Below the pieces are notes generated by a model that saw only the letters and a program-made list of their open reading frames with translations, ran no database searches and was not told the DNA's origin. The translations under genes and the position numbers were made by a program. Below, piece after piece: positions 19,483-27,494 of a DNA stretch of 64,000 bases (position 1 is its first letter; every line of letters starts with the position of its first letter). Source of the DNA: Paractinoplanes pyxinae (GTDB lineage Bacteria > Actinomycetota > Actinomycetes > Mycobacteriales > Micromonosporaceae); contig NZ_JAPNTZ010000015.1 in assembly GCF_026626335.1 (NCBI RefSeq), positions 186,001 through 250,000 on the forward strand, given 5' to 3'.

Positions 19483-20658
19483 GTGGCGGTCGATTTCACG
19501 GATCACGCGTTCATCCAGGACCCGTACCCGGGGCTGGCCCGGCTGCGGGAGCAGGGGGCGGTGACGTGGCACGAGCCGACCGGGCAGTTCCTGGCGGCCA
19601 GCCACGCGGCGGCGTCGGCGGTGCTGCGCGACCGGCGGCTGGGGCGGTTCTGGGTCGACCGGGAGCCGGCCGAGGTCTACGAGCCGTTCAACCTGCTGCA
19701 TCGCAACCAGATGATGGAGAACGAGCCGCCGGTCCACACCCGGCTGAGGTCGATCGTGGCTGGGGCGTTCGGGCGCGGGCACGTCGCCCGGCTGCGGCCC
19801 GCCGTCGCGGAAACGGCCAGTCAACTCGTACGGGGAACTGGGAAGGAATTTGACCTGCTGGCCGAAGTGGCGGAGCCCCTGGCCGTCACGGTGATCGCGG
19901 AATTGCTGGGCGTCCCGTCGCCGGACCGGGCGAAGTTGCGGCCGTGGTCGGCGGCCATCGTGCGGATGTACGAGGTGTCGCGGACCGCCGAGGTCGAGGC
20001 GGCCGCGCTCGAAGCGTGCCGGGAATTCGCGGACTACCTGCGGTGGCTGGCTTCGCAGCGTGCCGCCTCGCCCCGCGACGACCTGATCAGCCACCTGGTT
20101 CCGGTGCTGTCGGGCGACGAACTGGTCGCCACGGCGATCCTGCTGCTCAACGCGGGGCACGAGGCGTCGGTCAACGCGCTCGGCGGCGGCATGGTGGCGC
20201 TGCTGCGGCATCCGGCCGAGCTGGCCCGGGTGCGCGCCGATCCGTCGCTCGTCGCGCCGGCGGGCGAAGAGATGATCCGGTACGACTCACCGCTGCACAT
20301 GTTCGTCCGGACCGCCGCCGCTGACGTGACCATTGCCGGCGTACGGATCCCGGCCGGCGCGAAGATCGCGGCGCTCCTCGGGGCGGCGAACCGGGACCCG
20401 GCCGTGTTCGCGTCCCCGGACAGCTTCGACGTCGGCCGGGACCCGAACCCGCACCTCGGATTCGGTGCGGGGCTGCACTTCTGCCTCGGGGCGCCGCTCG
20501 CCCGGATCGAACTGCAGGCCGGGTTGCGGGCCCTTCTCGAGTACGAGGTGGAGCTCGCGGCCGAGCCGGTGAACCGGCCCACGTTCGTGCTGCGCGGCTA
20601 CCGCGAGGTGCGGCTCAGCCGGTCGTCACCGGGAGCGTCGCGAAGCCGCGCAGGGTGA
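19483..20658 (+). CDS. Cytochrome P450
   Basis: 391 residues, GTG start. The haem-thiolate loop is 'FGAGLHFCLGAPLARIE'; the K-helix ExxR is in 'EEMIRYDSPLH'; the I-helix reads 'LLNAGHEASVNALG', where the usual AGxxT becomes AGHEAS, so Ser replaces the oxygen-activating Thr. The class is the soluble bacterial type that needs a ferredoxin. It faces another P450 gene tail to tail, the two coding regions overlapping by 44 bp. CYP family not assigned. Confidence 0.95.
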   Translation: MAVDFTDHAFIQDPYPGLARLREQGAVTWHEPTGQFLAASHAAASAVLRDRRLGRFWVDREPAEVYEPFNLLHRNQMMENEPPVHTRLRSIVAGAFGRGHVARLRPAVAETASQLVRGTGKEFDLLAEVAEPLAVTVIAELLGVPSPDRAKLRPWSAAIVRMYEVSRTAEVEAAALEACREFADYLRWLASQRAASPRDDLISHLVPVLSGDELVATAILLLNAGHEASVNALGGGMVALLRHPAELARVRADPSLVAPAGEEMIRYDSPLHMFVRTAAADVTIAGVRIPAGAKIAALLGAANRDPAVFASPDSFDVGRDPNPHLGFGAGLHFCLGAPLARIELQAGLRALLEYEVELAAEPVNRPTFVLRGYREVRLSRSSPGASRSRAG

Positions 20659-21805
20659 GGCGGTCGCGGTACTCGGCGTCGCCGGTCAGGGCCAGCCGGG
20701 GCAGCATGGTCAGCAGCAGCGGGAAGGCGACCTGGGCCTCCAGCCGGGCCAGCGGGGCGCCCAGGCAGTAGTGGGCGCCGCCGCCGAACGACACCGGCTG
20801 GACGTTCGGGCGGTCCGGGTCGAAGCGGTGCGGGTCGTCGTAGCGGGCCGGGTCCCGGTTGGCCGCGCCCAGCATCATGGTGAGGCCGGCGCCGGCGGGC
20901 ACGATCACGCCGTCCAGGTCGAGCGTCTCGGTGGCGAACCGCGACGTCAGCTGCACCGGTGAGTCGTACCGCAAAATTTCTTCGACGTAGGCCGGCGCGA
21001 GCTCGGCGTCGGCGCGCAGCCGCTCGGCCTCGGCCGGGCGCCGCAGCAGCAGATGCAGGCCGATGCCGAGCAGGTTGGCCGTGGTCTCGAAGCCGGCCAC
21101 CAGCAGCAGAACCAGGTTGGCCAGCAGCTCCTCGCCGGTGAGCGTGCCGCTCTCGCCCTGGGCGACCAGCGCGCTGGTCAGGTCGTCCTTCGGCTCCCGC
21201 CGGCGCTCGGCGATGAGGCCGATGAAGTAGTTCTCGAGGTCGCGACCGGCCGCATCGGCCTGATCCATCTCGTCGACCGTGCTGATCGGCTCGAGCACCA
21301 CGGTCAGGTCGGCGGCGCGCTGCCGGAACCAGGCGCGGTCACTCTCCGGCACGCCGAGCAGCGCGGTGATGACGGCGATCGGCAGCGGGTAGGCGAACGC
21401 GGTCATGAAGTCGGCGTGGGCGGGCATGGCTTTGATCAGCTCTTCGGCCTGGCCGGCGATGACCTCGCGCATGGCGGCAATGCGGCGCGGGGTGAAGGTG
21501 GCCGCGGCGGCCCGGCGGACGCGGGTGTGGTCGGGCGGGTTGGACTGCAGCATCGACAGCACGACGGAGGCGACGCCCCGGTTCTGCCGCCAGTCGGGCC
21601 AGAACTGGTCGTAGTCGCGGGCGTCGGCCAGGCGCAGGCCGGGGTCGCGCAGCAGCCGGTTCACGAGGGCGTGGGAGGTGACGTACCAGCGCTCGTCCGG
21701 AGCCAGGAACGCGGGCGCGTGGGCGCGGAGGACGTCGTAGGCCGGATACGGGTCGTGGCGACCCTCCGGAGTGAACAGGGATCCGAGCGCGGTCGCGAAG
21801 TCCAT
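20615..21805 (-). CDS. Cytochrome P450
   Basis: 396 residues from the ATG at 21805 (MDFATALGSLFTPE); in-frame ATGs at 21814 and 21817 are equally possible, with GGGG just upstream. I-helix 'LLVAGFETTANLLG' has the standard AGxxT, K-helix 'VEEILRYDSPVQLT', haem loop 'FGGGAHYCLGAPLARLE'. It is a typical soluble bacterial P450 similar to CYP107-like hydroxylases. Its 3' end overlaps the convergent P450 gene. No ferredoxin gene is adjacent. Confidence 0.95.
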   Translation of the reverse strand: MDFATALGSLFTPEGRHDPYPAYDVLRAHAPAFLAPDERWYVTSHALVNRLLRDPGLRLADARDYDQFWPDWRQNRGVASVVLSMLQSNPPDHTRVRRAAAATFTPRRIAAMREVIAGQAEELIKAMPAHADFMTAFAYPLPIAVITALLGVPESDRAWFRQRAADLTVVLEPISTVDEMDQADAAGRDLENYFIGLIAERRREPKDDLTSALVAQGESGTLTGEELLANLVLLLVAGFETTANLLGIGLHLLLRRPAEAERLRADAELAPAYVEEILRYDSPVQLTSRFATETLDLDGVIVPAGAGLTMMLGAANRDPARYDDPHRFDPDRPNVQPVSFGGGAHYCLGAPLARLEAQVAFPLLLTMLPRLALTGDAEYRDRLTLRGFATLPVTTG

Positions 21806-22072
21806 GCCGACCATCATCCCCAGCGCGTGCCACTCGTGGGGGCCCGGAAGCCGGCCGTTGGTGGGCGGGCCGCCGCCCCGCTGCCCGCCCACCCCGGCAC
21901 GTGACCGCCGCCGCGCGCCTGGACCGGCGTTCCCCCGGCGGCGATCACCCCGGCCGGCCGGTCGCGACCCCGGTTCCCGTGGTGCCGGCGACCGGCTCAT
22001 CATGAAGCTCGATGTGCCGCATCCACGCTATGAAGAGGGGCGGCCGCGGCGGAATCGTCCGACCCACCCCGC

Positions 22073-22095
22073 GCACCCCCTCGCGTTGGGGGTGC
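22073..22095. terminator. Hairpin after protease gene
   Basis: GCACCCCC at 22073-22080 pairs with GGGGGTGC at 22088-22095 across a 7-base loop, followed by CTTTCC on the plus strand. It lies 18 bp beyond the stop of the minus-strand protease gene. The T-rich side suits plus-strand transcripts better, but GC-rich hairpins without a U-tract are common ends in actinomycetes. The remaining stretch 21818-22072, between it and the P450 gene, shows no gene. Confidence 0.45.
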
Positions 22096-22112
22096 CTTTC
22101 CAGCCGATCCGC

Positions 22113-22919
22113 CTACCCGGCCGCTGGCACGTGGGCCGAGATGAAGGCCCAGGCCGCACTGTCCCGGTCGACCCGGTTGTAGATGCCCACCCACGACTGC
22201 GGGCGCTTGGCCAGGTCGGGACCCTGGCAGCTCACCCGGTCGGCCGCGCCCGAGGTGACGGACTGCAGTTCCAGTGCGCCATTACGCCGTACGAACATCG
22301 GGCCCCCGCTGTCCCCCGGCGACGAGCCACCGTGGACGGACGTCACGAAGGCCAGCCCCCGGTCGGGGAACAGGCACGGCCCGTTGTTGACCGCGGCCAG
22401 GCTGGTGACCCGCACCCGGCCGGTGTGCTGGGCGGGCGTGCCGCCGAAGCCGTACACGTCGGCGCTCGTGTCCGTCGACGCCGGCCGGGCCGCGATGCGC
22501 GCCGGGCTCACCGTCGTGACCGGCTCGGCCAGTTCGAGCAGCGCGACGTCGTTGGCCAGGCTCTGCTCGTCGTAGCCGCCCATGCGCCAGACGGCGGCCA
22601 CCGCCCAGCGTTCGTCACCGGACGGCCGGACCACCACGTCCCGAGCCCGGTAGGGCCGGCCCGGGCGGCGGTCCAGGTTCGTACAGTGCTGAGCCGTGAT
22701 CACCCAGCGCGGGGCGATCAAGGTGCCTGTGCAGGCGAGCCCGTCGTCGAGAAACCCGCGATCCGCCTCGACCCGCACCACAGCCGCCTCGCCACCGTCA
22801 CCCACGGCCTGCGCGGCCTGCGACTTCACCAGCGCCGAGGCCTGCCCGGTCATGGCCCAGGCGACGAAGGCAGCCAGGCTCACCGAGGCGATACGCCCCC
22901 ATTTGAGCCGTCTCACCAC
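22113..22919 (-). CDS. Secreted trypsin-like serine protease (S1 family)
   Basis: 268 residues. An N-terminal signal peptide (basic 'MVRRLKWGR', hydrophobic core, 'TGQASA' cleavage region near residue 29) targets it for export. The catalytic triad is His in 'WVITAQHC', Asp in 'LANDVALLEL' and Ser in 'SSPGDSGGPMF'. Two cysteine pairs are likely (CTGT...AQHC, and GPCL...VSCQ). Unlike classical trypsins there is no obvious IVGG activation site; the domain begins around 'AVGDGGEAAVVRVEAD', so it may not need zymogen cleavage. Length and shape match the actinobacterial S1A secreted proteases. Confidence 0.92.
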   Translation of the reverse strand: MVRRLKWGRIASVSLAAFVAWAMTGQASALVKSQAAQAVGDGGEAAVVRVEADRGFLDDGLACTGTLIAPRWVITAQHCTNLDRRPGRPYRARDVVVRPSGDERWAVAAVWRMGGYDEQSLANDVALLELAEPVTTVSPARIAARPASTDTSADVYGFGGTPAQHTGRVRVTSLAAVNNGPCLFPDRGLAFVTSVHGGSSPGDSGGPMFVRRNGALELQSVTSGAADRVSCQGPDLAKRPQSWVGIYNRVDRDSAAWAFISAHVPAAG

Positions 22920-23020
22920 CCAGTCACCTCCGTAGCGGTCCGCCGCGACCCCCTCACGCTACGAACAAGGCGCCACCCCGGGCTATCCCCCGACCCCACC
23001 GGGCCCGCTATCCGATCCGC

Positions 23021-23447
23021 CTACCTCAAAAGTGGAACCCAGTCCCGCACAGCCCGAAAGTCCGTCGCCTCCGCTGCAGCAACGTGGCCGGGTGCGCCTC
23101 GGCCACCCACCACCGACCGTCGTGGGTGATCTCCTCGTCGAGCCGGCCGACCGGGCGGCCGCCGGCCCGGCGCAGCGGTCTTCCACTGCGGATCCCGGAC
23201 GGGTGAGTGGTCCTCGTCCGGCCAGGCGACCAGCGGGAGTTTCGCCAGGCCGAGCCGCGGGGCGATCACCTCGTTGGCCTCGCTCATCCAGGTGGTGGCC
23301 CGGACCAGGCGGCATCCCAGGCCGAGCAGCCGTTCACCGTCCGCCGGATCGAGCCGCCGCTGCGTCGTCGCTGCCGCCTCGCGTGCCACGGTCCCGGAAC
23401 GGACGCAGCGTTCCGTCCACATCGAGGAACAGCCGTGGCTCTGGCAT
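23021..23447 (-). pseudogene. Frameshifted HAD-family hydrolase gene
   Basis: The reading begins at the ATG at 23447, overlapping the stop of the DUF6308 gene (TGATG), with the HAD nucleophile motif 'MPEPRLFLDVDGTLRPF'. The similarity then jumps frame near 23375-23400 into 'LDPADGERLLGLG..VRATTWMSEANEVIAPRLG', jumps again near 23160-23185 into 'RLDEEITHDGRWWVAEAHP', and back near 23065 to 'ATDFRAVRDWVPLLR' and a TAG at 23021. Taken together these pieces are in the right order for the short actinobacterial HAD-domain proteins ('ATTW...DANEVISPRL...WVDDEI...'). At least three indels are needed, so it is a decayed gene or a stretch of poor sequence. Confidence 0.7.
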
Positions 23448-24112
23448 CAGACGAACGTCACCGTGTCGTATCCCGGACAGTTGCGTTCTTTGTGCTCGGG
23501 ACGGTGGCGCATCCACAGCACCACGTCGAGCACCCGGATCAGGCTGATCTCGGCGGGCAGGGCCGCGCGGTCCCTCAGCTCGCCCAGTTCCTTCCGCAAG
23601 ACGCCGCCGTCGACGCTCAATGCGTTCTGGAGCTGCTTCCAAACAGCCTCGGGGCGGCCGAACTGGCACCAGAGAACCTGATCCCACACCGGGAGCAGCC
23701 GGGGCCGCTTGCGAGCAAGGATCTTGCCGGCGATGACTGCACCGACGCCTTTCTGCTCTTTCAGACGACGCCAGGCCAGATTCGCGGGCGAGTCGTCCTC
23801 GACTTCCTCGGCGGCCCGGCCCTCGCCCAGATCAACACCGATCGGCACCTGCCTGAGGAGGTCGGAGAGCTCCCGGCCGAGCGGTCCCTCGAGGATGTTG
23901 ATCGAGACCTCCGGCGGCACCTGCACTCCCAGCATCTCCACGGCCACCAGATCGGTGGCGGTGATGACGTCGCGGATGTCGCCGCGGTCACCGCCGCCGC
24001 CGAGTCGCTCGAAGCGCCGCCCGGTGTAGGTGGTTCCCGTCTCAGCGAAATAGGCCTTGAGGAGGTCGGCGGTGTCGGGGTCGCGAACAATGGTGATCAA
24101 GTTGGTGGGCAT
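23447..24112 (-). CDS. DUF6308-like protein
   Basis: 221 residues, no signal peptide or membrane helix. The C-terminal part is conserved-looking: 'GAVIAGKILARKRPRLLPVWDQVLWCQFGRPEAVWKQLQNAL', then 'RVLDVVLWMRHR'. I recognise this as the DUF6308 type of actinobacterial protein, with no known function. Its stop overlaps the start of the decayed HAD gene, so the pair was once translationally coupled. The 170 bp upstream (24113-24282) contain no gene. Confidence 0.75.
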   Translation of the reverse strand: MPTNLITIVRDPDTADLLKAYFAETGTTYTGRRFERLGGGGDRGDIRDVITATDLVAVEMLGVQVPPEVSINILEGPLGRELSDLLRQVPIGVDLGEGRAAEEVEDDSPANLAWRRLKEQKGVGAVIAGKILARKRPRLLPVWDQVLWCQFGRPEAVWKQLQNALSVDGGVLRKELGELRDRAALPAEISLIRVLDVVLWMRHRPEHKERNCPGYDTVTFV

Positions 24113-24282
24113 CCGCGCATGCTAGGGCCGGACAGCCACCACCGTCCTCCACCGATCGTCTCGGTCATCCAGAGACCGACCACCGACGACAGAACGTTAC
24201 GGCCCCGCCGCTGGAGATCAACGCCTGAGCCAGCTTGCCCGGCACTCGAGGTCGACAGGTTGGGCGGGGCCATCGGGCCCTC

Positions 24283-25056
24283 TCAGCCGCGCAGCAGGTG
24301 ATCCTCGAAGATCGACCGGCGGGCCAGCACGTAGTCGGCGTCGGAGAGGTAGAGGCGGTGGTGCCCGTCGGCCAGGTGGGAGGCGAAGGCCTGGTTGCCG
24401 GCCGCGGCCTCGGCGCGCATGAGGTCGACCAGCGCGTGCAGGCGGGCCGCCACGGCGTCGATGAGCTCGGCTCGGCCGGTTGCCTCCAGCCCGTACGTGT
24501 CGCAGAACAGGCGTAGACGGGCCGCCTGGTCCGACGTGGCGCCGAAGCCGTCGGCGTTGGCCGGCGCGGTCAGCGGAACCCAGCGGTAGACCGCGTAGGC
24601 CACATCCCACAGGCGAGGGCCGGGGTGCGCGAAGTCGAAGTCGATCAGGCCGGTCACCCGGTTGCCAGTCAGGACGCAGTTGTGCGGAGCGAAGTCGCCA
24701 TGACAAATGACCTCGACCGGTTCGCGGGCCGGCACCTGCCACCCGTCGAGCGGTGCCCGAGCCGCGAAGGACGCGGTCGCGTCGTGATAGGCGCGGAGCA
24801 ACCCGGCCGCCGAGGTCAACGCTTCCAGCGACGCCGCCGCCGGCGTGGCGGGATAGTTCGACACGTCCCCGGCCAGGAACGACAAGTACTCGAACCCGTC
24901 GGCCGCCTCCGCCACAACACGAGGAACGCCGTCGAACCCGGCCTCCTCCAGATGCCGCAGAAGAGCATGCACGTTCCGCGACCACACCCCGGCCGGCCGC
25001 CGCACGACATCCCCGACGCGAACCACTTCGTTGATGCCGCCCGAAAGGATCTCCAT
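24283..25056 (-). CDS. Aminoglycoside-phosphotransferase-fold kinase
   Basis: 257 residues from MEILSGGINEVVRVG. Kinase-fold motifs: glycine-rich start 'LSGGINEVVRVGDVVRRP', catalytic loop 'VICHGDFAPHNCVL' (HGDxxxxN) and metal-binding 'GLIDFDFAHPGPRLWD' (D-x-D). This is the APH/choline-kinase-like superfamily; substrates range from antibiotics to sugars and cannot be called here. The start is uncertain: an ATG eight codons upstream (25080) has GGGAG abutting it, and the frame stays open further through the 15-bp repeat array to 25596 because that repeat is divisible by three. Confidence 0.88.
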   Translation of the reverse strand: MEILSGGINEVVRVGDVVRRPAGVWSRNVHALLRHLEEAGFDGVPRVVAEAADGFEYLSFLAGDVSNYPATPAAASLEALTSAAGLLRAYHDATASFAARAPLDGWQVPAREPVEVICHGDFAPHNCVLTGNRVTGLIDFDFAHPGPRLWDVAYAVYRWVPLTAPANADGFGATSDQAARLRLFCDTYGLEATGRAELIDAVAARLHALVDLMRAEAAAGNQAFASHLADGHHRLYLSDADYVLARRSIFEDHLLRG

Positions 25057-25136
25057 CCACCCCACTCTATGAGTAGCCATCTCCCGGGACACATCGCGCC
25101 GGCAATGTCCGCAGCCGACCCGCCGCGGCGCGATCT

Positions 25137-25385
25137 GTCCCTCTGCGCCCTGCACCTCCGCGCCGTGCGCCTCTGCGCCTCGCCCCTCCGCGCCGTGCGC
25201 CTCTGCGTCTCGCCCCTCTGCGTCTCGCCCCTCCGCGTCTCGCCCCTCCGCGTCTCGCCCCTCCGCGTCTCGCCCCTCTGCGCCGTGCGCCTCGCCCTCT
25301 GCGCCTTGCCCCTCCGCGCCTCGCCCCTCCGCGCCGTGCGCCTCTGCGCCTCGCCCCTGTGCGCCTTGTCCTTCTGCGCGCCGCC
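25137..25385. repeat. 15-bp minisatellite between divergent genes
   Basis: Five near-identical 15-bp units (TCYGCGTCTCGCCCC) run from 25202 to 25276, flanked on both sides by degenerate copies with the same TCxGCGccTCGCCCC rhythm. On the minus strand the units would encode the pentapeptide AEGRD. The array lies between the start of the phosphotransferase gene and the start of the EamA gene (25481). The rest of 25057-25480 shows no gene or clear promoter. Confidence 0.85.
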
Positions 25386-25480
25386 GACGGCAACGCCCAG
25401 GCATCGTCCGCGTTACCGCGCAGCCAGCGGATGGCAGATCGCCGACAGTCCGGGCGACGGCCGCCGGACAGACTGGCGGG

Positions 25481-26287
25481 ATGGGGCTGCCGCCGCTCGC
25501 GCTGGGGTTAGTGCTGTCGTCCGCGCTGTTGCACGCCTTGTGGAACGTTCTGCTCGCCGGTGCGCCCAAAGGGTTCGACGTGACCATCGCCAGCAACGCG
25601 CTCGGCTTCGTCGCGTGGACGCCGCTGGCCCTGTCGCGGTGGCAGGTGGACGACGCCGCCTGGGGCTACCTGGCGGTCTCGGCGTGCTTCTCGGTCACCT
25701 ATTTCCTGCTGCTCAACGTCGCCTACGCCCGCGCCCCCGTGCACGCGGCCTACCCGATCGCCCGCGGCCTCGCCCCCGTGCTGGTGCTGCTCGTGACCCT
25801 GCCCGCCGTCGGCTTCCAGCCCTGGTCCGGGCTCGGCATCCTGATCATCAGCGGCGGCATCTTCCTGACCGCCTCGGGCGCAAACCGCCGCTCGATCCTG
25901 GCCGCAGCGCCGGTCGCGGTCTCACTAACCTGCTACACGTACGTGGCCTCGCTGGGCCTGCAGCACGCCGACCCGGCCACGTACTTCTGGCTGACGATGG
26001 CGCCCCTGGTGACCATCACGTCCTTGGCCCGCCCCCGCGCGATCAGGACCGAGTTCCGTCCCACGACCTTGATCATCGGCTTAGGTTCGTTCGCCGCCCA
26101 CGGTCTCACCCTGGCCGCCCTGTCCCTGGTCACCACGGCCGACGTGCCGGCCGTCGCCGCCCTGCGCGAGACCGGCATCCTCTTCGTCATCGCGATGACC
26201 GCATTCTCCGCCCAGAAACCAACGAAAGCCGCCGCACTAGGCGCCACCCTGATCTTCACCGGCGTGACGGTCCTAGCCATCACCTGA
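25481..26287 (+). CDS. EamA/DMT-family membrane transporter
   Basis: 268 residues with about ten hydrophobic helices in two halves. The two EamA-type repeats can be seen: 'LSSALLHALWNVLLAGAPKGFD...YARAPVHAAYPIARGLAPVLVLL' and the matching second half '..TTADVPAVAALRETGILFVIAMTAF'. DMT transporters export metabolites or amino acids; the substrate here is unknown. ATG start. It diverges from the phosphotransferase gene across the minisatellite. Confidence 0.88.
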   Translation: MGLPPLALGLVLSSALLHALWNVLLAGAPKGFDVTIASNALGFVAWTPLALSRWQVDDAAWGYLAVSACFSVTYFLLLNVAYARAPVHAAYPIARGLAPVLVLLVTLPAVGFQPWSGLGILIISGGIFLTASGANRRSILAAAPVAVSLTCYTYVASLGLQHADPATYFWLTMAPLVTITSLARPRAIRTEFRPTTLIIGLGSFAAHGLTLAALSLVTTADVPAVAALRETGILFVIAMTAFSAQKPTKAAALGATLIFTGVTVLAIT

Positions 26288-26298
26288 ACGTCGGGCAG

Positions 26299-26913
26299 TC
26301 AGGTCAGGACAGGGAAGACGGGATCCGTTGTGCGTCCCGTGGCGGCCTCGATGAAGGCGACGGGATCCGCGACCTCGGTCAGCACGGCCGTGGTCAAGGC
26401 CAGGCCGTCCGCCGGCACCGAGGGTGGGAGTTCCAGAGCGCGCTGCAGGTCGAGCATGTGGACGGTGGCCTCGAGGATGCCGATGCTCAAGGCCTCGTCG
26501 AGGTGCAGGTTCGCCATGCCCAAGTAGTTGACGACCACGTTTCCGAGGTCGTGGGCCGCGCTCAGCGCCCGCGGGCCCACCTCGGTGTACGACGCGATCA
26601 TCTCCGCCGTCGTGTACTTGCCGGCGTCGGCCACCGCCTTGTCGGCGGTCGTCTGCCGTGAAAGGTTCGCGGCGCCGTCGGGCAAGTTGAAGTCCCGGAG
26701 CAGCGCCGCCGCGGACGCGTGCGTCGGCGGCGTGTCACGTTCCTGGGTGACGATGTAGCTCAGCCAGCGCGGCCAGGCCGAAGCATGAGCGAACAACGCC
26801 CGCACATCCCACGGCGCGAGCCTGGTCGAAGCCGCCCACTGCTCGGCGGTGAGCGCCTCACCTTGAGCCGCCCACGCCTGCCACAGCGACCCCAGCGTCT
26901 CAACCCGGCTCAT
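26299..26913 (-). CDS. DinB/maleylpyruvate-isomerase-like (mycothiol-dependent fold) protein
   Basis: 204 residues starting MSRVETLGSLWQAW, supported by GGGGAGG ten bases before the ATG. The helical-bundle pattern 'LFAHASAWPRWLSYIV' and 'LSAAHDLGNVVVNYLGMANLHLDEALSIGI..ATVHMLDL' matches the DinB/MDMPI N-terminal domain, with His residues suited to metal binding (HASAW, NLHLDEA). Such proteins are mycothiol-dependent transferases in actinomycetes. It is convergent with the EamA gene. Confidence 0.8.
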   Translation of the reverse strand: MSRVETLGSLWQAWAAQGEALTAEQWAASTRLAPWDVRALFAHASAWPRWLSYIVTQERDTPPTHASAAALLRDFNLPDGAANLSRQTTADKAVADAGKYTTAEMIASYTEVGPRALSAAHDLGNVVVNYLGMANLHLDEALSIGILEATVHMLDLQRALELPPSVPADGLALTTAVLTEVADPVAFIEAATGRTTDPVFPVLT

Positions 26914-26994
26914 GACGACCGACCTCCCCGAAATCGCCCCAACGCGAGCCCCGCACAAGGCCTCACGCCGACGACCCACCATACGATGAGATCA

Positions 26995-27310
26995 ACCGAC
27001 GCGATTCCCTCGGGAGACCGAGCCGACGCACGCCCACGCCAACCACCAAAACGGCGACACCGACACAATTCCGCCGCTAGGCCGGACCAACGACACCCCG
27101 ACGCCAACTGCCGAGCGGCGACACCGACCGGCGCGATTGCGCCGGGAAGGCCGCGATTGCGCCGGGAAGACCCAGCCAACGCCCGCCCGCGCTAACCAAC
27201 AAGCGGCGACACCGACCGGCGCGATCCCGCCCGGGAAGACCCAGCCAACGCCCGCCCGCGCTAACCACGAGCGGCGACGCCGACCGTTGCGATCCCGCCG
27301 GAAGTCCGTG
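26995..27310. repeat. Degenerate 62-68-bp tandem repeat array
   Basis: Clear copies start at 27115, 27203 and 27271 (GCGGCGACRCCGACC...). The 27203 copy is 68 bp long; the 27115 copy is 88 bp because of an internal 20-bp duplication (cgcgattgcgccgggaag at 27132 and 27152). Weaker copies precede them from 26995. The array occupies the 581-bp space 26914-27494 upstream of the DinB-like gene and downstream of the esterase gene. Frames are open on both strands, but their products are only repeats of the same residues, so no gene is called. 27311-27494 shows nothing recognisable. Confidence 0.8.
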
Positions 27311-27494
27311 CCGCCCACCGCATAGCCGGACCGGATCGCTCCGGGCTACTCGGTTCGGCAACGCGCCCGGGCAACCACGCTGGGCCAACCACTCCGAGCG
27401 GCCCGGGTCCGTCCCGCGCCCGGGCGACCACGACACGGCGGCGCTGGCCAAGTCGGCCGCGTCTGATAGCCGGGTGGTGGCGTGCCGGCCCGGG

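Noticed and set aside
25202..25276. CRISPR array at the 15-bp repeats
   Set aside because: The repeats are contiguous with no spacers, and no cas genes are in the window.
27115..27300. CRISPR array at the 68-bp repeats
   Set aside because: The whole unit repeats, including the part that would be the spacer; period and degeneracy fit a minisatellite.
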